Shown: positions 16,353 to 23,438 of the stretch, piece after piece
Layout: every line of letters begins with the position of its first letter
How positions within the stretch are numbered: position 1 is the stretch's first letter
Translations under genes and position numbers: made by a program
Notes under the pieces: model-generated
What the model saw: the letters and a program-made list of their open reading frames with translations, nothing else
Databases searched by the model: none
What the model was told of the DNA's origin: nothing
Assembly (NCBI RefSeq): GCF_003148385.1
Contig: NZ_CP029463.1
Coordinates: 2,108,001 to 2,172,000 of the forward strand
Source of the DNA: Flavobacterium sediminis
GTDB lineage: Bacteria; Bacteroidota; Bacteroidia; Flavobacteriales; Flavobacteriaceae
Length of the DNA stretch: 64,000 bases
Reading direction: 5' to 3'

Positions 16353-17521
16353 TGTATTTTAAATAACATTTTTGGAAAATTAGAAATATGCGAATCCGGT
16401 TTAAGGCTTTCGTCTAACAATTTGCTTGTTAAATTTTCAATTTCATTAGGTATTAAATATTTGATTTCAGGAACACTATTTTCAATTTCTTCCCATTTAA
16501 TATATAATTTTTCCCCTATTAAAATTTTAATTTTTTTTACCAAACAATCTATTGTCAATTTATTTCCAAAACCTGCATGTGGTGCAAAACCAGTTTGATC
16601 AAAATTTTGAATCCATCCTTGTTTTGAAAAATATGTCCATGAAAAAATTTCACCTTTTACTTCATCTTTTTTTTCAATTTCAATAATATGAAAATAATTT
16701 CTTGAAGATGTCCATTTCAAATTTGTAACAGAAGAAAAACTTCCAGATGCAAAAATTGGTATTCTATAATCAATCTTTGATAAAGGATGGTATCTCAATA
16801 AAGGATGATGCTTGTGTCCATGAATTATTAAATCAAATTTAAACTTACCTAAAACTTCTAATAACTTTTCGGAATTTATTATCTTATCTTCTTCTCCCAA
16901 ATCTAAAACAGAATGATCTATAGGATGATGATGAGTCAAAACAATTTGAATTTTATTATCACTTATTTTAGCCATATGCTCATCAATAAAATTTATCATA
17001 TTCTCATCTATCTCACCACTTTTAGCAGAAACTTTATTATAATGAAAATGACAACTATTAATTACTAGAACTCTAAAATTTTCTCGTTCAACAAAAGCAC
17101 AACCATTTGCCCAAAAATCTCTTCTACTATTTTCATCTCTTAAAGGGAAATTTTTTTTTATTCCTCTAGCATTTTTAAGACTATAACTAGAATAATTATT
17201 ATATGAATCTATATCATGATTTCCAAGAGTTGCAATTACTTCCTCAGAATTAAAAATACTTTGAATTTCTAGTACATAATTCCATCCAGAAATAAAACCT
17301 TGTAAATTAGATTTATTAGTAAAGTCACCTGGACAAATTATAAGATCTACCTTTTCGTCTTTTAAAACACTAGCTAGACTCTCAATTGGGTGGTCATTTT
17401 CTCTCAAAGAATCCGTATATAAATACGTGTCATCCATTATTAAATTATTATCTAACTTAAATTCTTTAGGGTGACAATGTAAATCACTAACTACAGCAAC
17501 TCTTAATTTTCTTTCAATCAT
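16349..17521 (-). CDS. Calcineurin-like metallophosphoesterase of a putative defence operon
   Basis: 390 residues. All metal-binding motifs are present in order: VVSDLHCHP (D, H), CPGDFTN (D), LGNHDIDSY (N, H), LTHHHPI (H) and HGHKHHP (H, H). A 120-residue C-terminal extension without recognisable features follows the catalytic domain. It sits 10 bases after the methylase and overlaps the ATPase by 4 bases. The likely activity is hydrolysis of a phosphodiester in nucleic acid or a nucleotide; the substrate is not known. Confidence 0.85.
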   Translation of the reverse strand: MIERKLRVAVVSDLHCHPKEFKLDNNLIMDDTYLYTDSLRENDHPIESLASVLKDEKVDLIICPGDFTNKSNLQGFISGWNYVLEIQSIFNSEEVIATLGNHDIDSYNNYSSYSLKNARGIKKNFPLRDENSRRDFWANGCAFVERENFRVLVINSCHFHYNKVSAKSGEIDENMINFIDEHMAKISDNKIQIVLTHHHPIDHSVLDLGEEDKIINSEKLLEVLGKFKFDLIIHGHKHHPLLRYHPLSKIDYRIPIFASGSFSSVTNLKWTSSRNYFHIIEIEKKDEVKGEIFSWTYFSKQGWIQNFDQTGFAPHAGFGNKLTIDCLVKKIKILIGEKLYIKWEEIENSVPEIKYLIPNEIENLTSKLLDESLKPDSHISNFPKMLFKIQ

Positions 17522-17531
17522 TAAAATTTAA

Positions 17532-18440
17532 TTAATTATGTACTAAGACAACTTCTTCAACAACCTTATTTGCTATTAAAAGTTCATTTAATTGTTTTTT
17601 GTTTGAATTATTATTAATAAATCTTTTCACTACAACCCTATTAATTTCATAATCTGAATATAATTCGTCGAAAAAATGGTCTTCATTTTCTTTAGTCCTA
17701 ACATCAGAGTTACTCAAAATCCAATTACATTTTTTTAAATCTAATTCTTTGCAAAAATCTCTTAAGCGAATTTGCTCATTATCATTAAAGGTTGTGTGTG
17801 TGTAATTAAAACTAGAAACTTTATTAATTGGTTTATATGGAGGATCTAAATAAAATAAAGTTTGATCATCTACATATTTTAAACATTTATTATAATCACC
17901 ACATAGTATCTTCACTTTTTTCAGCATTTTACTTACATTTAGTATATTTACTTCATCACATATTAATGGTGTAATATAACTTCCTATAGGAACATTAAAA
18001 TTATTATTTTTATTAACCCGATACAATCCATTAAAACAAGTTCTATTAAGGAATATAAAAAGTGCAGCTTGAGTAAGATTGTCTGAGCTTCTCAAATTAA
18101 ACAAAGAACGTTGATTCATATAGAATTCTTTTCTACTATCTTTATCTTTTTCAAACGAATAAAATTTCTCTTGATAAACTTTTAAAATTTCTATTAATTC
18201 ATTTGGAAATTTTTTAATTACTTTATAAGTATTGATTAAATCTGAGTTAATGTCGTTAATTATAATCCTTTCTATGTTTGAATAGTTGTTTAACATCCAA
18301 AATAAAACGGAGCCACCTCCTACAAAAGGCTCAATGTAAGTTATATTTTTATTCTCAAAATTTATAGGTAAGAGCTTCTTAATTTCAGGTAACAATCTAC
18401 TTTTTCCTCCTGCCCATTTCAAAAAAGGTTTTGCTTGCAT
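17532..18440 (-). CDS. Dam-like adenine-N6 DNA methyltransferase (D12 class)
   Basis: 302 residues. The N-terminal KWAGGKSRLLPEI and the SAM-binding EPFVGGGSVLFW match the D12/Dam family, and catalytic motif IV is DPPY (FYLDPPYKP). A target-recognition region lies between. The expected product is m6A, with GATC the usual Dam target, but specificity cannot be read directly. It is first in a four-gene operon and probably marks self DNA for the downstream ATPase/phosphoesterase module. Confidence 0.88.
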   Translation of the reverse strand: MQAKPFLKWAGGKSRLLPEIKKLLPINFENKNITYIEPFVGGGSVLFWMLNNYSNIERIIINDINSDLINTYKVIKKFPNELIEILKVYQEKFYSFEKDKDSRKEFYMNQRSLFNLRSSDNLTQAALFIFLNRTCFNGLYRVNKNNNFNVPIGSYITPLICDEVNILNVSKMLKKVKILCGDYNKCLKYVDDQTLFYLDPPYKPINKVSSFNYTHTTFNDNEQIRLRDFCKELDLKKCNWILSNSDVRTKENEDHFFDELYSDYEINRVVVKRFINNNSNKKQLNELLIANKVVEEVVLVHN

Positions 18441-18791
18441 TATATACTTTTAGCTAATATATCAAATTTAATTAATTTAGAAAAAAATCATTTTCTTCCC
18501 ATTCCACTACTAAAACTATCCATAAACTTTATATTTAAACTTTTATGAAATAAGTTTTCTTCTTTTGAAAAAAAACATTTGTAATATTTTCCTTTCAAAT
18601 TTAACAAAAAACATTTCCAAAAAACAGGTAAAAACACCCTTTTTAAATGAGTTTTTTTAGCAAATAGGGGTTTTGTTCGGTATTTGTTCGGAAAAGCATG
18701 CGAAAAACCTACTAATTACCGAACAAGTACCGAACAAAACCCGAGTAAAACCCTAATAAATAGTCATAGTCGCTATTTAAAGCTTTTTAAT
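18441..18791. other. Gene-free AT-rich boundary of the acquired operon
   Basis: No gene was seen in about 350 bases. It contains the probable promoter region of the methylase operon and a long inverted repeat (18668-18742). The AT-rich character ends at the 3' end of rtcB. Confidence 0.5.
18668..18742. repeat. Long inverted repeat between the defence operon and rtcB
   Basis: Left arm 18668-18691 and right arm 18719-18742 are complementary over 24 positions with one mismatch. Each arm contains TTGTTCGG or GTTCGGTA-type sequence twice. The loop is 27 bases. It could be a terminator for rtcB, an attachment or recombination site of the acquired operon, or a protein-binding site. Confidence 0.7.
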
Positions 18792-20213
18792 TTAATCCTC
18801 TCTACTACCATCATCTGCCATTCGCACCATTTTAGGCGTAAATGTAGCGACTACCTCTACTAAAGCTTCTTGGTTTGCCATCACTTGGTTGATGTCTTTA
18901 TACGCCATAGGCGCTTCGTCCAGTCCGGCACCAATTAAAGTTACGCCATGATCTTTTAAAATGGCTTTCATCTCATTTCGGGTAATGTTCTTAATGGCTT
19001 GTGTTCTGCTCATTTGTCTTCCTGCACCATGTGATGCGGAATGTAAGGCTTCGGTTTCCCCTTTTCCACGAACCAAAAATCCCGGAGCGGTCATACTTCC
19101 CGGAATGATTCCCATCACACCTTCTGCGGCTGGTGTTGCTCCTTTTCGGTGTACGATCACTTCTTCGCCGTTATGGATCTCTTTCCACGCAAAGTTATGG
19201 TGGTTCTCTACTTTGGCTAAAACGGTTGCTCCTAACGCTTTGGCTATTTTGTTATGAATCACTTCATGACAAGCCGAGGCATAATCGCCTGCTAAGTTCA
19301 TAGCCATCCAATATTCCTGACCTAATTCGGTATCCAAACCTAAATAGGCTAAGTTTTTTGCCTTTTCCGGAAGTTTACAGTTTGCTTTGGCCAATTTGGT
19401 ATAATGTCCGGCAATTGTAGCACCAAAACCTCTGGAACCCGAGTGTGTCAACAAAGCGACATATTTTCCTTTCGGGATGTTTAACACGGTATCTTCTTTT
19501 TCAAATTCAATGATGCCAAACTCTACAAAGTGATTTCCGCCACCGGAACTTCCCAATTGCGACCAGGCTTTGTCTTTTAACTCTTGTATGAATTTGCTGT
19601 TCGCAAAGTCTTTACGTTCCAATACCTCATGATCGGCTTTGTATTGTCCGTGAAATCCATGTCCGGCTCCGAATTTAGTATGTGCGACCAATTCTCTTTT
19701 GAATTTGGCTTCGTTCTCGAAATAAAAGAACTCCGGAATATCATACACCGACAACGCCATTCTACACCCGATATCTACCCCAACTCCATAAGGAATGACC
19801 GCATTTTTAGTGGCTAAAACACCGCCTATTGGCAATCCATAGCCTTGATGCGCATCGGGCATTAAAGCTCCGGCAATGGTAACCGGTAATTGCATGGCTA
19901 TTTCCATTTGTTTTCTTGCTCCTTCTTCAATATGGTCTTCACCATACATCACAAAAGATGATGGATTTTCATTTAATGCAATATAATCTTCCGGTTTTTC
20001 ATTAGCTTTTTCAATAATGGCTTGCGCTAAAGCTCCAAATAATGCATGATCTAAAAAATCATCCGGTTGCGCCAAAACCTTTTCATAGTTCTCCAACATT
20101 TGTTCTTTGGTAAAACCGGTTCTCTTACGGTTGCATTTTAAAGCGATTCCTATTAAACTTCCTTCTGCATATCCTAATGCTAATAAATCGTTTCCGTTGA
20201 TTGCTGTGTTCAT
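18792..20213 (-). CDS. rtcB: RtcB RNA-splicing ligase
   Basis: 473 residues from the chosen ATG at 20213 (MNTAINGNDLLALG); a longer ORF start at 20267 falls in the leader after the promoter. Signature segments are all present: GVGVDIGCRM (metal ligands), SSGGGNHFVEFG, LTHSGSRGFG, KVENHHNFAW, HRKGATPA and the C-terminal SASHGAGRQMSR. RtcB seals 2',3'-cyclic phosphate or 3'-phosphate RNA ends to 5'-OH ends using GTP and Mn2+. Operator B lies upstream, and upstream of that is an array of split tRNA-like sequences that are plausible substrates. Confidence 0.95.
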   Translation of the reverse strand: MNTAINGNDLLALGYAEGSLIGIALKCNRKRTGFTKEQMLENYEKVLAQPDDFLDHALFGALAQAIIEKANEKPEDYIALNENPSSFVMYGEDHIEEGARKQMEIAMQLPVTIAGALMPDAHQGYGLPIGGVLATKNAVIPYGVGVDIGCRMALSVYDIPEFFYFENEAKFKRELVAHTKFGAGHGFHGQYKADHEVLERKDFANSKFIQELKDKAWSQLGSSGGGNHFVEFGIIEFEKEDTVLNIPKGKYVALLTHSGSRGFGATIAGHYTKLAKANCKLPEKAKNLAYLGLDTELGQEYWMAMNLAGDYASACHEVIHNKIAKALGATVLAKVENHHNFAWKEIHNGEEVIVHRKGATPAAEGVMGIIPGSMTAPGFLVRGKGETEALHSASHGAGRQMSRTQAIKNITRNEMKAILKDHGVTLIGAGLDEAPMAYKDINQVMANQEALVEVVATFTPKMVRMADDGSRED

Positions 20214-20310
20214 AATCCTAAATTTAATTCGTTTTTTTTGCAAGCCCAATGTATTCCCCCGACACATTGGGCATACTGCCCTTTGTTTGATGCAACAAAG
20301 GTTTTACCTA

Positions 20311-20333
20311 AGTACGCAATTATTTTACGTTAG
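20311..20333 (-). promoter_or_regulatory. Operator B, upstream of rtcB
   Basis: Palindrome with arms TACGCAA and TTACGT around an AT centre. On the minus strand it is followed by TAGGTAAAACCTTTG, close to the arrangement after operators A and C. It lies about 100 bases before the rtcB ATG, and 22 bases after the last tRNA-like element. Confidence 0.7.
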
Positions 20334-20354
20334 ACTGTTTTTTTTATTATTTTG

Positions 20355-20547
20355 TGACCTTAATGAGACTCGAACTCATATTCCCTCTCGGGCATTACGG
20401 CTGTAAATACGCTTCCCTACTTTTCCTTACAATTTCGGTGCATCTGTAAACTCTACCCATTAGTCCGCGCAGGTCTAATCGGAATATCCGTAAACTCAAT
20501 GGTAAGTAATATTTTGCCACCGGCTTTTCCTTTTAAGCTACAAGGTC
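20355..20547 (-). ncRNA. Interrupted tRNA-like element (array unit vi)
   Basis: The acceptor strands GACCTTG (20541-20547) and TAAGGTC (20356-20362) pair over 7 bases, the D-arm GCTT-AAAAGGAA-AAGC and the T-arm ATGAG-TTCGAGT-CTCAT are intact, and a class II variable arm (CCC-GAGA-GGG) is visible. Between the D-arm and the variable arm lie about 120 bases instead of a 17-base anticodon arm. The insert contains complementary segments (CTTACCATT / AATTGTAAG, one mismatch) and the repeated word GAGTTTAC. It looks like a tRNA with an intron-like insertion. The exact anticodon could not be fixed. Confidence 0.5.
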
Positions 20548-20576
20548 ATTTTTTATTTTAAAAGAGGTAATATTTA

Positions 20577-20625
20577 GGAATGGTTTAAAATTCTTTGGAC
20601 GAAGGAACCATTTCCTGACGACACT
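20577..20625 (-). ncRNA. Short helix-bounded unit iv of the tRNA-like array
   Basis: TGTCGT is followed by helix strand GGAAATGG, then TTCCTTCG, about 16 bases, and the matching strand CCATTCC (one bulge). It shares the TGTCGT-helix-nTnCTTCG layout with four other units but encloses no complete tRNA arm. Confidence 0.4.
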
Positions 20626-20646
20626 CTTTTTTTAAGAGCAATTATC

Positions 20647-20711
20647 TATAAGTGATCTTTTAGGACTCGAACCTAATTACATCAACCAACGAAGTAACAC
20701 TTATAAACGGC
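20647..20711 (-). ncRNA. tRNA-like unit v with complete T-arm
   Basis: Outer helix TATAAGTG / CACTTATA (8 bp) encloses TTACTTCG and a perfect T-arm (TTAGG-TTCGAGT-CCTAA). No D-arm lies inside. The upstream word is GCCGT instead of GTCGT. This looks like a 3' tRNA half bounded by the common flanking helix. Confidence 0.45.
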
Positions 20712-20738
20712 ATCTTATATATGAAAAAGTAATAAATG

Positions 20739-20790
20739 GCAAGAGTAGCGTTAGATTTTAAGTCGAAGTAGCTCTTGCACACGACATTTT
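20739..20790 (-). ncRNA. Short helix-bounded unit iii of the tRNA-like array
   Basis: TGTCGT, helix GCAAGAG / CTCTTGC (7 bp), then CTACTTCG and a Leu-type anticodon-loop sequence (CTTAAAA, reading TAA). Only about 26 bases are enclosed, so the unit could encode just an anticodon loop segment. Confidence 0.4.
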
Positions 20791-20816
20791 CCATTATTGT
20801 TAAAAGAAGTAAAGGC

Positions 20817-20940
20817 GATAAAAGTGTATATAATAAGCGGGGCTTGTCTTTGCCAGAGTCGAACTGGATAGCCTTGCCGGTTTTACGACTTCGCTATTCC
20901 TCCCCTAAAATGAGACGAAGGAACTTTTATCTACGACATT
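20817..20940 (-). ncRNA. tRNA-like unit ii of the array
   Basis: Outer helix GATAAAAG (20924-20931) / CTTTTATC (20817-20824), 8 bp, preceded by TGTCGTA and followed inside by TTCCTTCG. Inside are GGGG...CCCC acceptor-like ends, a hairpin ATAGC...GCTAT with an inner GTCG/CGGC stem, and a T-arm CCAG-TTCGACT-CTGG (20853-20867). A full cloverleaf could not be reconstructed. A Lys-like loop ATTTTAG near the start is possible. Confidence 0.45.
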
Positions 20941-20969
20941 CTTTTATAATTCTAAACAAGGTAAAAGGC

Positions 20970-21097
20970 AATAAGTGACTAATCGTGCTCTACCACTGAG
21001 CTACTCTCCCGTATAAATTGATATGGATTTGTGGAAGAGACGGGATTCGAACCCGCGACCTCGTCGTTAAAAGCGAAGTAGCACTTATCTACGACAC
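20970..21097 (-). ncRNA. Permuted split tRNA-Lys (TTT), array unit i
   Basis: RNA order: flank GTGTCGTA-GATAAGTG-CTACT; 3' half (21076 to 21033) TCG, loop CTTTTAA, CGACG, AGGTC, T-arm GCGGG-TTCGAAT-CCCGT, acceptor CTCTTCC; 22-base spacer; 5' half (21010 to 20984) acceptor GGGAGAG, TA, D-arm GCTC-AGTGGTA-GAGC, A, CG; flank ATTAGT-CACTTATT. The acceptor pairs over 7 bases (one G-U). Joining ...CG to TCG... completes the anticodon stem CGTCG/CGACG, so the ligated product is a fully canonical tRNA-Lys with GG in the D-loop. The flanks pair over 8 bases (GATAAGTG/CACTTATT), bringing the two ends together. rtcB lies downstream. Confidence 0.7.
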
Positions 21098-21150
21098 TTG
21101 TTTGTATTTTTAATTTATCAATGAACGAATTGTTTTGCAAAGGTTTTAAA

Positions 21151-21177
21151 CTACTGCGTAATTATTTTACGCAGTAG
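21151..21177 (-). promoter_or_regulatory. Operator C, upstream of the 21 kb tRNA-like array
   Basis: The most perfect palindrome of the set: arms CTACTGCGTAA and TTACGCAGTAG around an AT centre. On the minus strand AAAACCTTTG follows, as at operator B. It lies 54 bases before the first array unit and 3 bases before the rsr stop codon, so it should drive the array. It could also act as a weak hairpin at the end of rsr. Confidence 0.75.
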
Positions 21178-21180
21178 TTT

Positions 21181-22698
21181 TTATAGCTTAATCTGATTGA
21201 TATATTCCAGAGCATTGTTTTGGTTTTCCAAAGCATGCAAGATATCAAATACTTTATCTGACCAACCTGCGATCAGATGCACATCATTTCGTCGAATATC
21301 AAGTGGTGTATTTCCATGACCTGCCAGATCAAACAAATACAGTTTAGCACTTGGAGCTATCTTTTTATAACGATTCCATGAATCTGCAAATGAATGATGC
21401 GTTGCATTGCTGTTCCATAGCTGTACATCTGTAAATAACATTACTTTATCTACTATTTCATTTCTTCGGATTAGGTCTTCTATCACTAAATAACCATTAG
21501 TGGAATAACCTACCTCACCTTCTCGTCTGTAAAAAATATCAATGTTAGACAAGATGCCGGCTTTAGGCATACTGATGGATTTCCAAGTATCTCCGAACAT
21601 ACCGCTGATTACATTTTTACATCGACTCTGCATTAACATTCCTAACATCAGACCTATGTCATAAAGCAATACTTTACTTTTTGAAGAGATCGGATATTGC
21701 ATAGAACCGGAAACGTCGCAAGCGATCACTACCGAGGTATTACTGTCAAACCCTTTAATATTAGCCGCACTAACCTTAACCGCTTGTTCTAAAGCTTCTA
21801 AAACAACAGAGGTATGACCCGAGTAGATTGTTTTAACTTCTCGATAAGCAGCTAAAAAACGGAACGGCAATTGTTTTGAAGCGGCAACAGCTTTTTCATT
21901 TGCAAGGTAATGACACACTTTTTCGATATGAGCACCCGAAACTTTAGCTTCTAAAATATTTCTCAGATTGCGTAGCAGAGCCATATAGCCTACTTTATTG
22001 CTATCGATCAGTTCTTCCCATTTTTGAGTAACTGCTCTTAATCTTTCGGCTTCAGTACGGAAACGTTGTTGCCCTAATTGCGACAATTCTGTTTCCCAAG
22101 TATAAGGCGTTGGTAACGTATCCGAAGCGATCTTGTTAAAGATCAACTGCTGTGCCTCATCTTTAGCTTTAGGATGTGTTAAAAACAAAGCGTCTTTCAA
22201 CGAAACCCGCCCTTTACGGTTGTACTTTGCAAATTGATATTCATCAAATCGATTGAATGAAGTAGCCACACCTTTCTGGAGCTGTTTAGACAAACGATTT
22301 AGTCTTTTTGTTCCGGTTCTTGCATTAGCCATCTGATAATAAGCCAGTAACTCGGTGATCTCATCAGCACGTTGAATAACTTGGACGATCATTTTGCTGA
22401 TTAAAGAATCTCCCGAATAAATTTTAGCTAATTCTACAACCAATACTAACGGAACAGAACGCAGATGCATTTCATTACGGGCATATATTGCAAGTTTAGC
22501 AACAAAAAACGGATTACACTTTTGAATCAAACCTTTAATTCTTTTCAAACGCTCAGAGTCTTTTTCATAAAATGAAGTGCTTAGACTCGTAGTTACTACA
22601 GCAGAATACAATTCATATTCAGGATTCAACTGAAAAGCCGTTGAGTGTTCGTAATTAACGGTTTTGTTTTTCTGTCTTGTTAAAAAATTAAATTTCAT
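21181..22698 (-). CDS. rsr: Ro60-like TROVE-domain protein (Rsr)
   Basis: 505 residues, normal for bacterial Ro orthologues. The N-terminal two thirds are helical HEAT-like TROVE repeats; the C-terminal part is a von Willebrand A-like domain with a MIDAS motif (ACDVSGSMQYP, about residue 330) and the metal-site segment LFTDVQLW. Ro proteins form rings that bind the ends of misfolded RNAs and Y RNAs, which in bacteria can mimic tRNA. The gene lies between operators D and C and next to rtcB, the pairing known from bacterial RNA-repair operons. Confidence 0.93.
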   Translation of the reverse strand: MKFNFLTRQKNKTVNYEHSTAFQLNPEYELYSAVVTTSLSTSFYEKDSERLKRIKGLIQKCNPFFVAKLAIYARNEMHLRSVPLVLVVELAKIYSGDSLISKMIVQVIQRADEITELLAYYQMANARTGTKRLNRLSKQLQKGVATSFNRFDEYQFAKYNRKGRVSLKDALFLTHPKAKDEAQQLIFNKIASDTLPTPYTWETELSQLGQQRFRTEAERLRAVTQKWEELIDSNKVGYMALLRNLRNILEAKVSGAHIEKVCHYLANEKAVAASKQLPFRFLAAYREVKTIYSGHTSVVLEALEQAVKVSAANIKGFDSNTSVVIACDVSGSMQYPISSKSKVLLYDIGLMLGMLMQSRCKNVISGMFGDTWKSISMPKAGILSNIDIFYRREGEVGYSTNGYLVIEDLIRRNEIVDKVMLFTDVQLWNSNATHHSFADSWNRYKKIAPSAKLYLFDLAGHGNTPLDIRRNDVHLIAGWSDKVFDILHALENQNNALEYINQIKL

Positions 22699-22765
22699 CT
22701 TTTTTCGGTTTTAAAAATTAAACACTGATAGTTGTTTGATTTCAACAAGGCAAAGATTCAAAACA

Positions 22766-22790
22766 TACTGCGCAATTATTTTGCGCAGTA
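22766..22790. promoter_or_regulatory. Operator D in the divergent rsr / HD-WYL promoter
   Basis: Near-perfect palindrome: arms TACTGCGCAA and TTGCGCAGTA, AT centre. It lies 68 bases before the rsr ATG and 35 bases before the HD gene ATG, so one site can control both directions. It contains the -33 element of the HD-WYL promoter. Confidence 0.75.
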
Positions 22791-22810
22791 CTAAAAGAAT
22801 TGTATTTTTG
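22779..22810 (+). promoter_or_regulatory. HD-WYL promoter overlapping operator D
   Basis: TTTTG at 22779-22783, a 19-base spacer and TATTTTTG at 22803-22810 give a full Bacteroidetes promoter. The -33 element lies inside the palindrome, so a bound regulator would block it. On the opposite strand no good -33 element is seen at the same place, which fits activation of rsr. Confidence 0.65.
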
Positions 22811-22824
22811 AAAAAATAACGGGT

Positions 22825-23436
22825 ATGGATCTTCGGGAAATATTTACGCAATTAGCTGTAAGGATAGGTTTTACTTCTGTGGAAATAAAGGGCTTGTGGA
22901 ATGATTTAGAAAAAGCATATACAGCTAAATCCAGGCAGTATCATAACCTGACCCATTTAGAAGAAATGATCGAGGCGTTTGAAAATGATCGGGCGCACTT
23001 GCAACATCCTGACGAAGTGTTGTTTGCTATTTTTTTTCATGATTTCATCTATAAAACCACTCGTAAGGACAACGAATTGCAAAGTGCGGAGTATGCCGTT
23101 TCTCTATTGCAACCGCAGCATCATATGAACAAAACACTGGTTTTTGATATGATTGTTGCTACGCAACATCACCAACATAACGAAGAAGAGGATATTAACT
23201 GGCTGATTGATTTCGATCTGAAAATACTGTCGAAAAGTTGGGAAGATTATCAAGTGTATTGCGGTCAAATTCGAAAAGAATATAAAATATATCCTGATAT
23301 TTTGTATAAACCGGGACGCAAAAAAGCTTTGGAACATTTTCTGGAGCATGAATTCATTTACCAAACGGAAACTTTCCGAAATCGATACGAACAACAAGCG
23401 AGAACAAACATTCAAAAAGAAATTAATCTATTGTAA
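22825..23436 (+). CDS. HD-domain phosphohydrolase-like protein
   Basis: 203 residues. The metal-binding pattern is H-N-L-T-H near residue 41, then FFHDFIY with the HD pair near 74 and a later TQHHQHN segment; this matches the COG4339-type predicted HD hydrolases. It precedes the WYL gene by 2 bases, so the two are certainly co-transcribed. In the RNA-repair context a phosphatase acting on RNA ends or a nucleotide signal is plausible but unproven. Confidence 0.85.
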   Translation: MDLREIFTQLAVRIGFTSVEIKGLWNDLEKAYTAKSRQYHNLTHLEEMIEAFENDRAHLQHPDEVLFAIFFHDFIYKTTRKDNELQSAEYAVSLLQPQHHMNKTLVFDMIVATQHHQHNEEEDINWLIDFDLKILSKSWEDYQVYCGQIRKEYKIYPDILYKPGRKKALEHFLEHEFIYQTETFRNRYEQQARTNIQKEINLL

Positions 23437-23438
23437 AC

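Noticed and set aside
20355..21097. Y RNAs on the plus strand, since GACGAAGG / GTCGAAG words resemble the bacterial Y RNA core
   Set aside because: T-loops, acceptor pairings and operators all fit minus-strand transcription. The plus-strand words are complements of the CTTCG motif. I keep this only as an alternative for strand-specific RNA-seq to exclude.
21151..21177. Operator C as a terminator of rsr
   Set aside because: The same palindrome occurs three more times at promoter positions and has no strong T-run; a secondary terminator role is not excluded.
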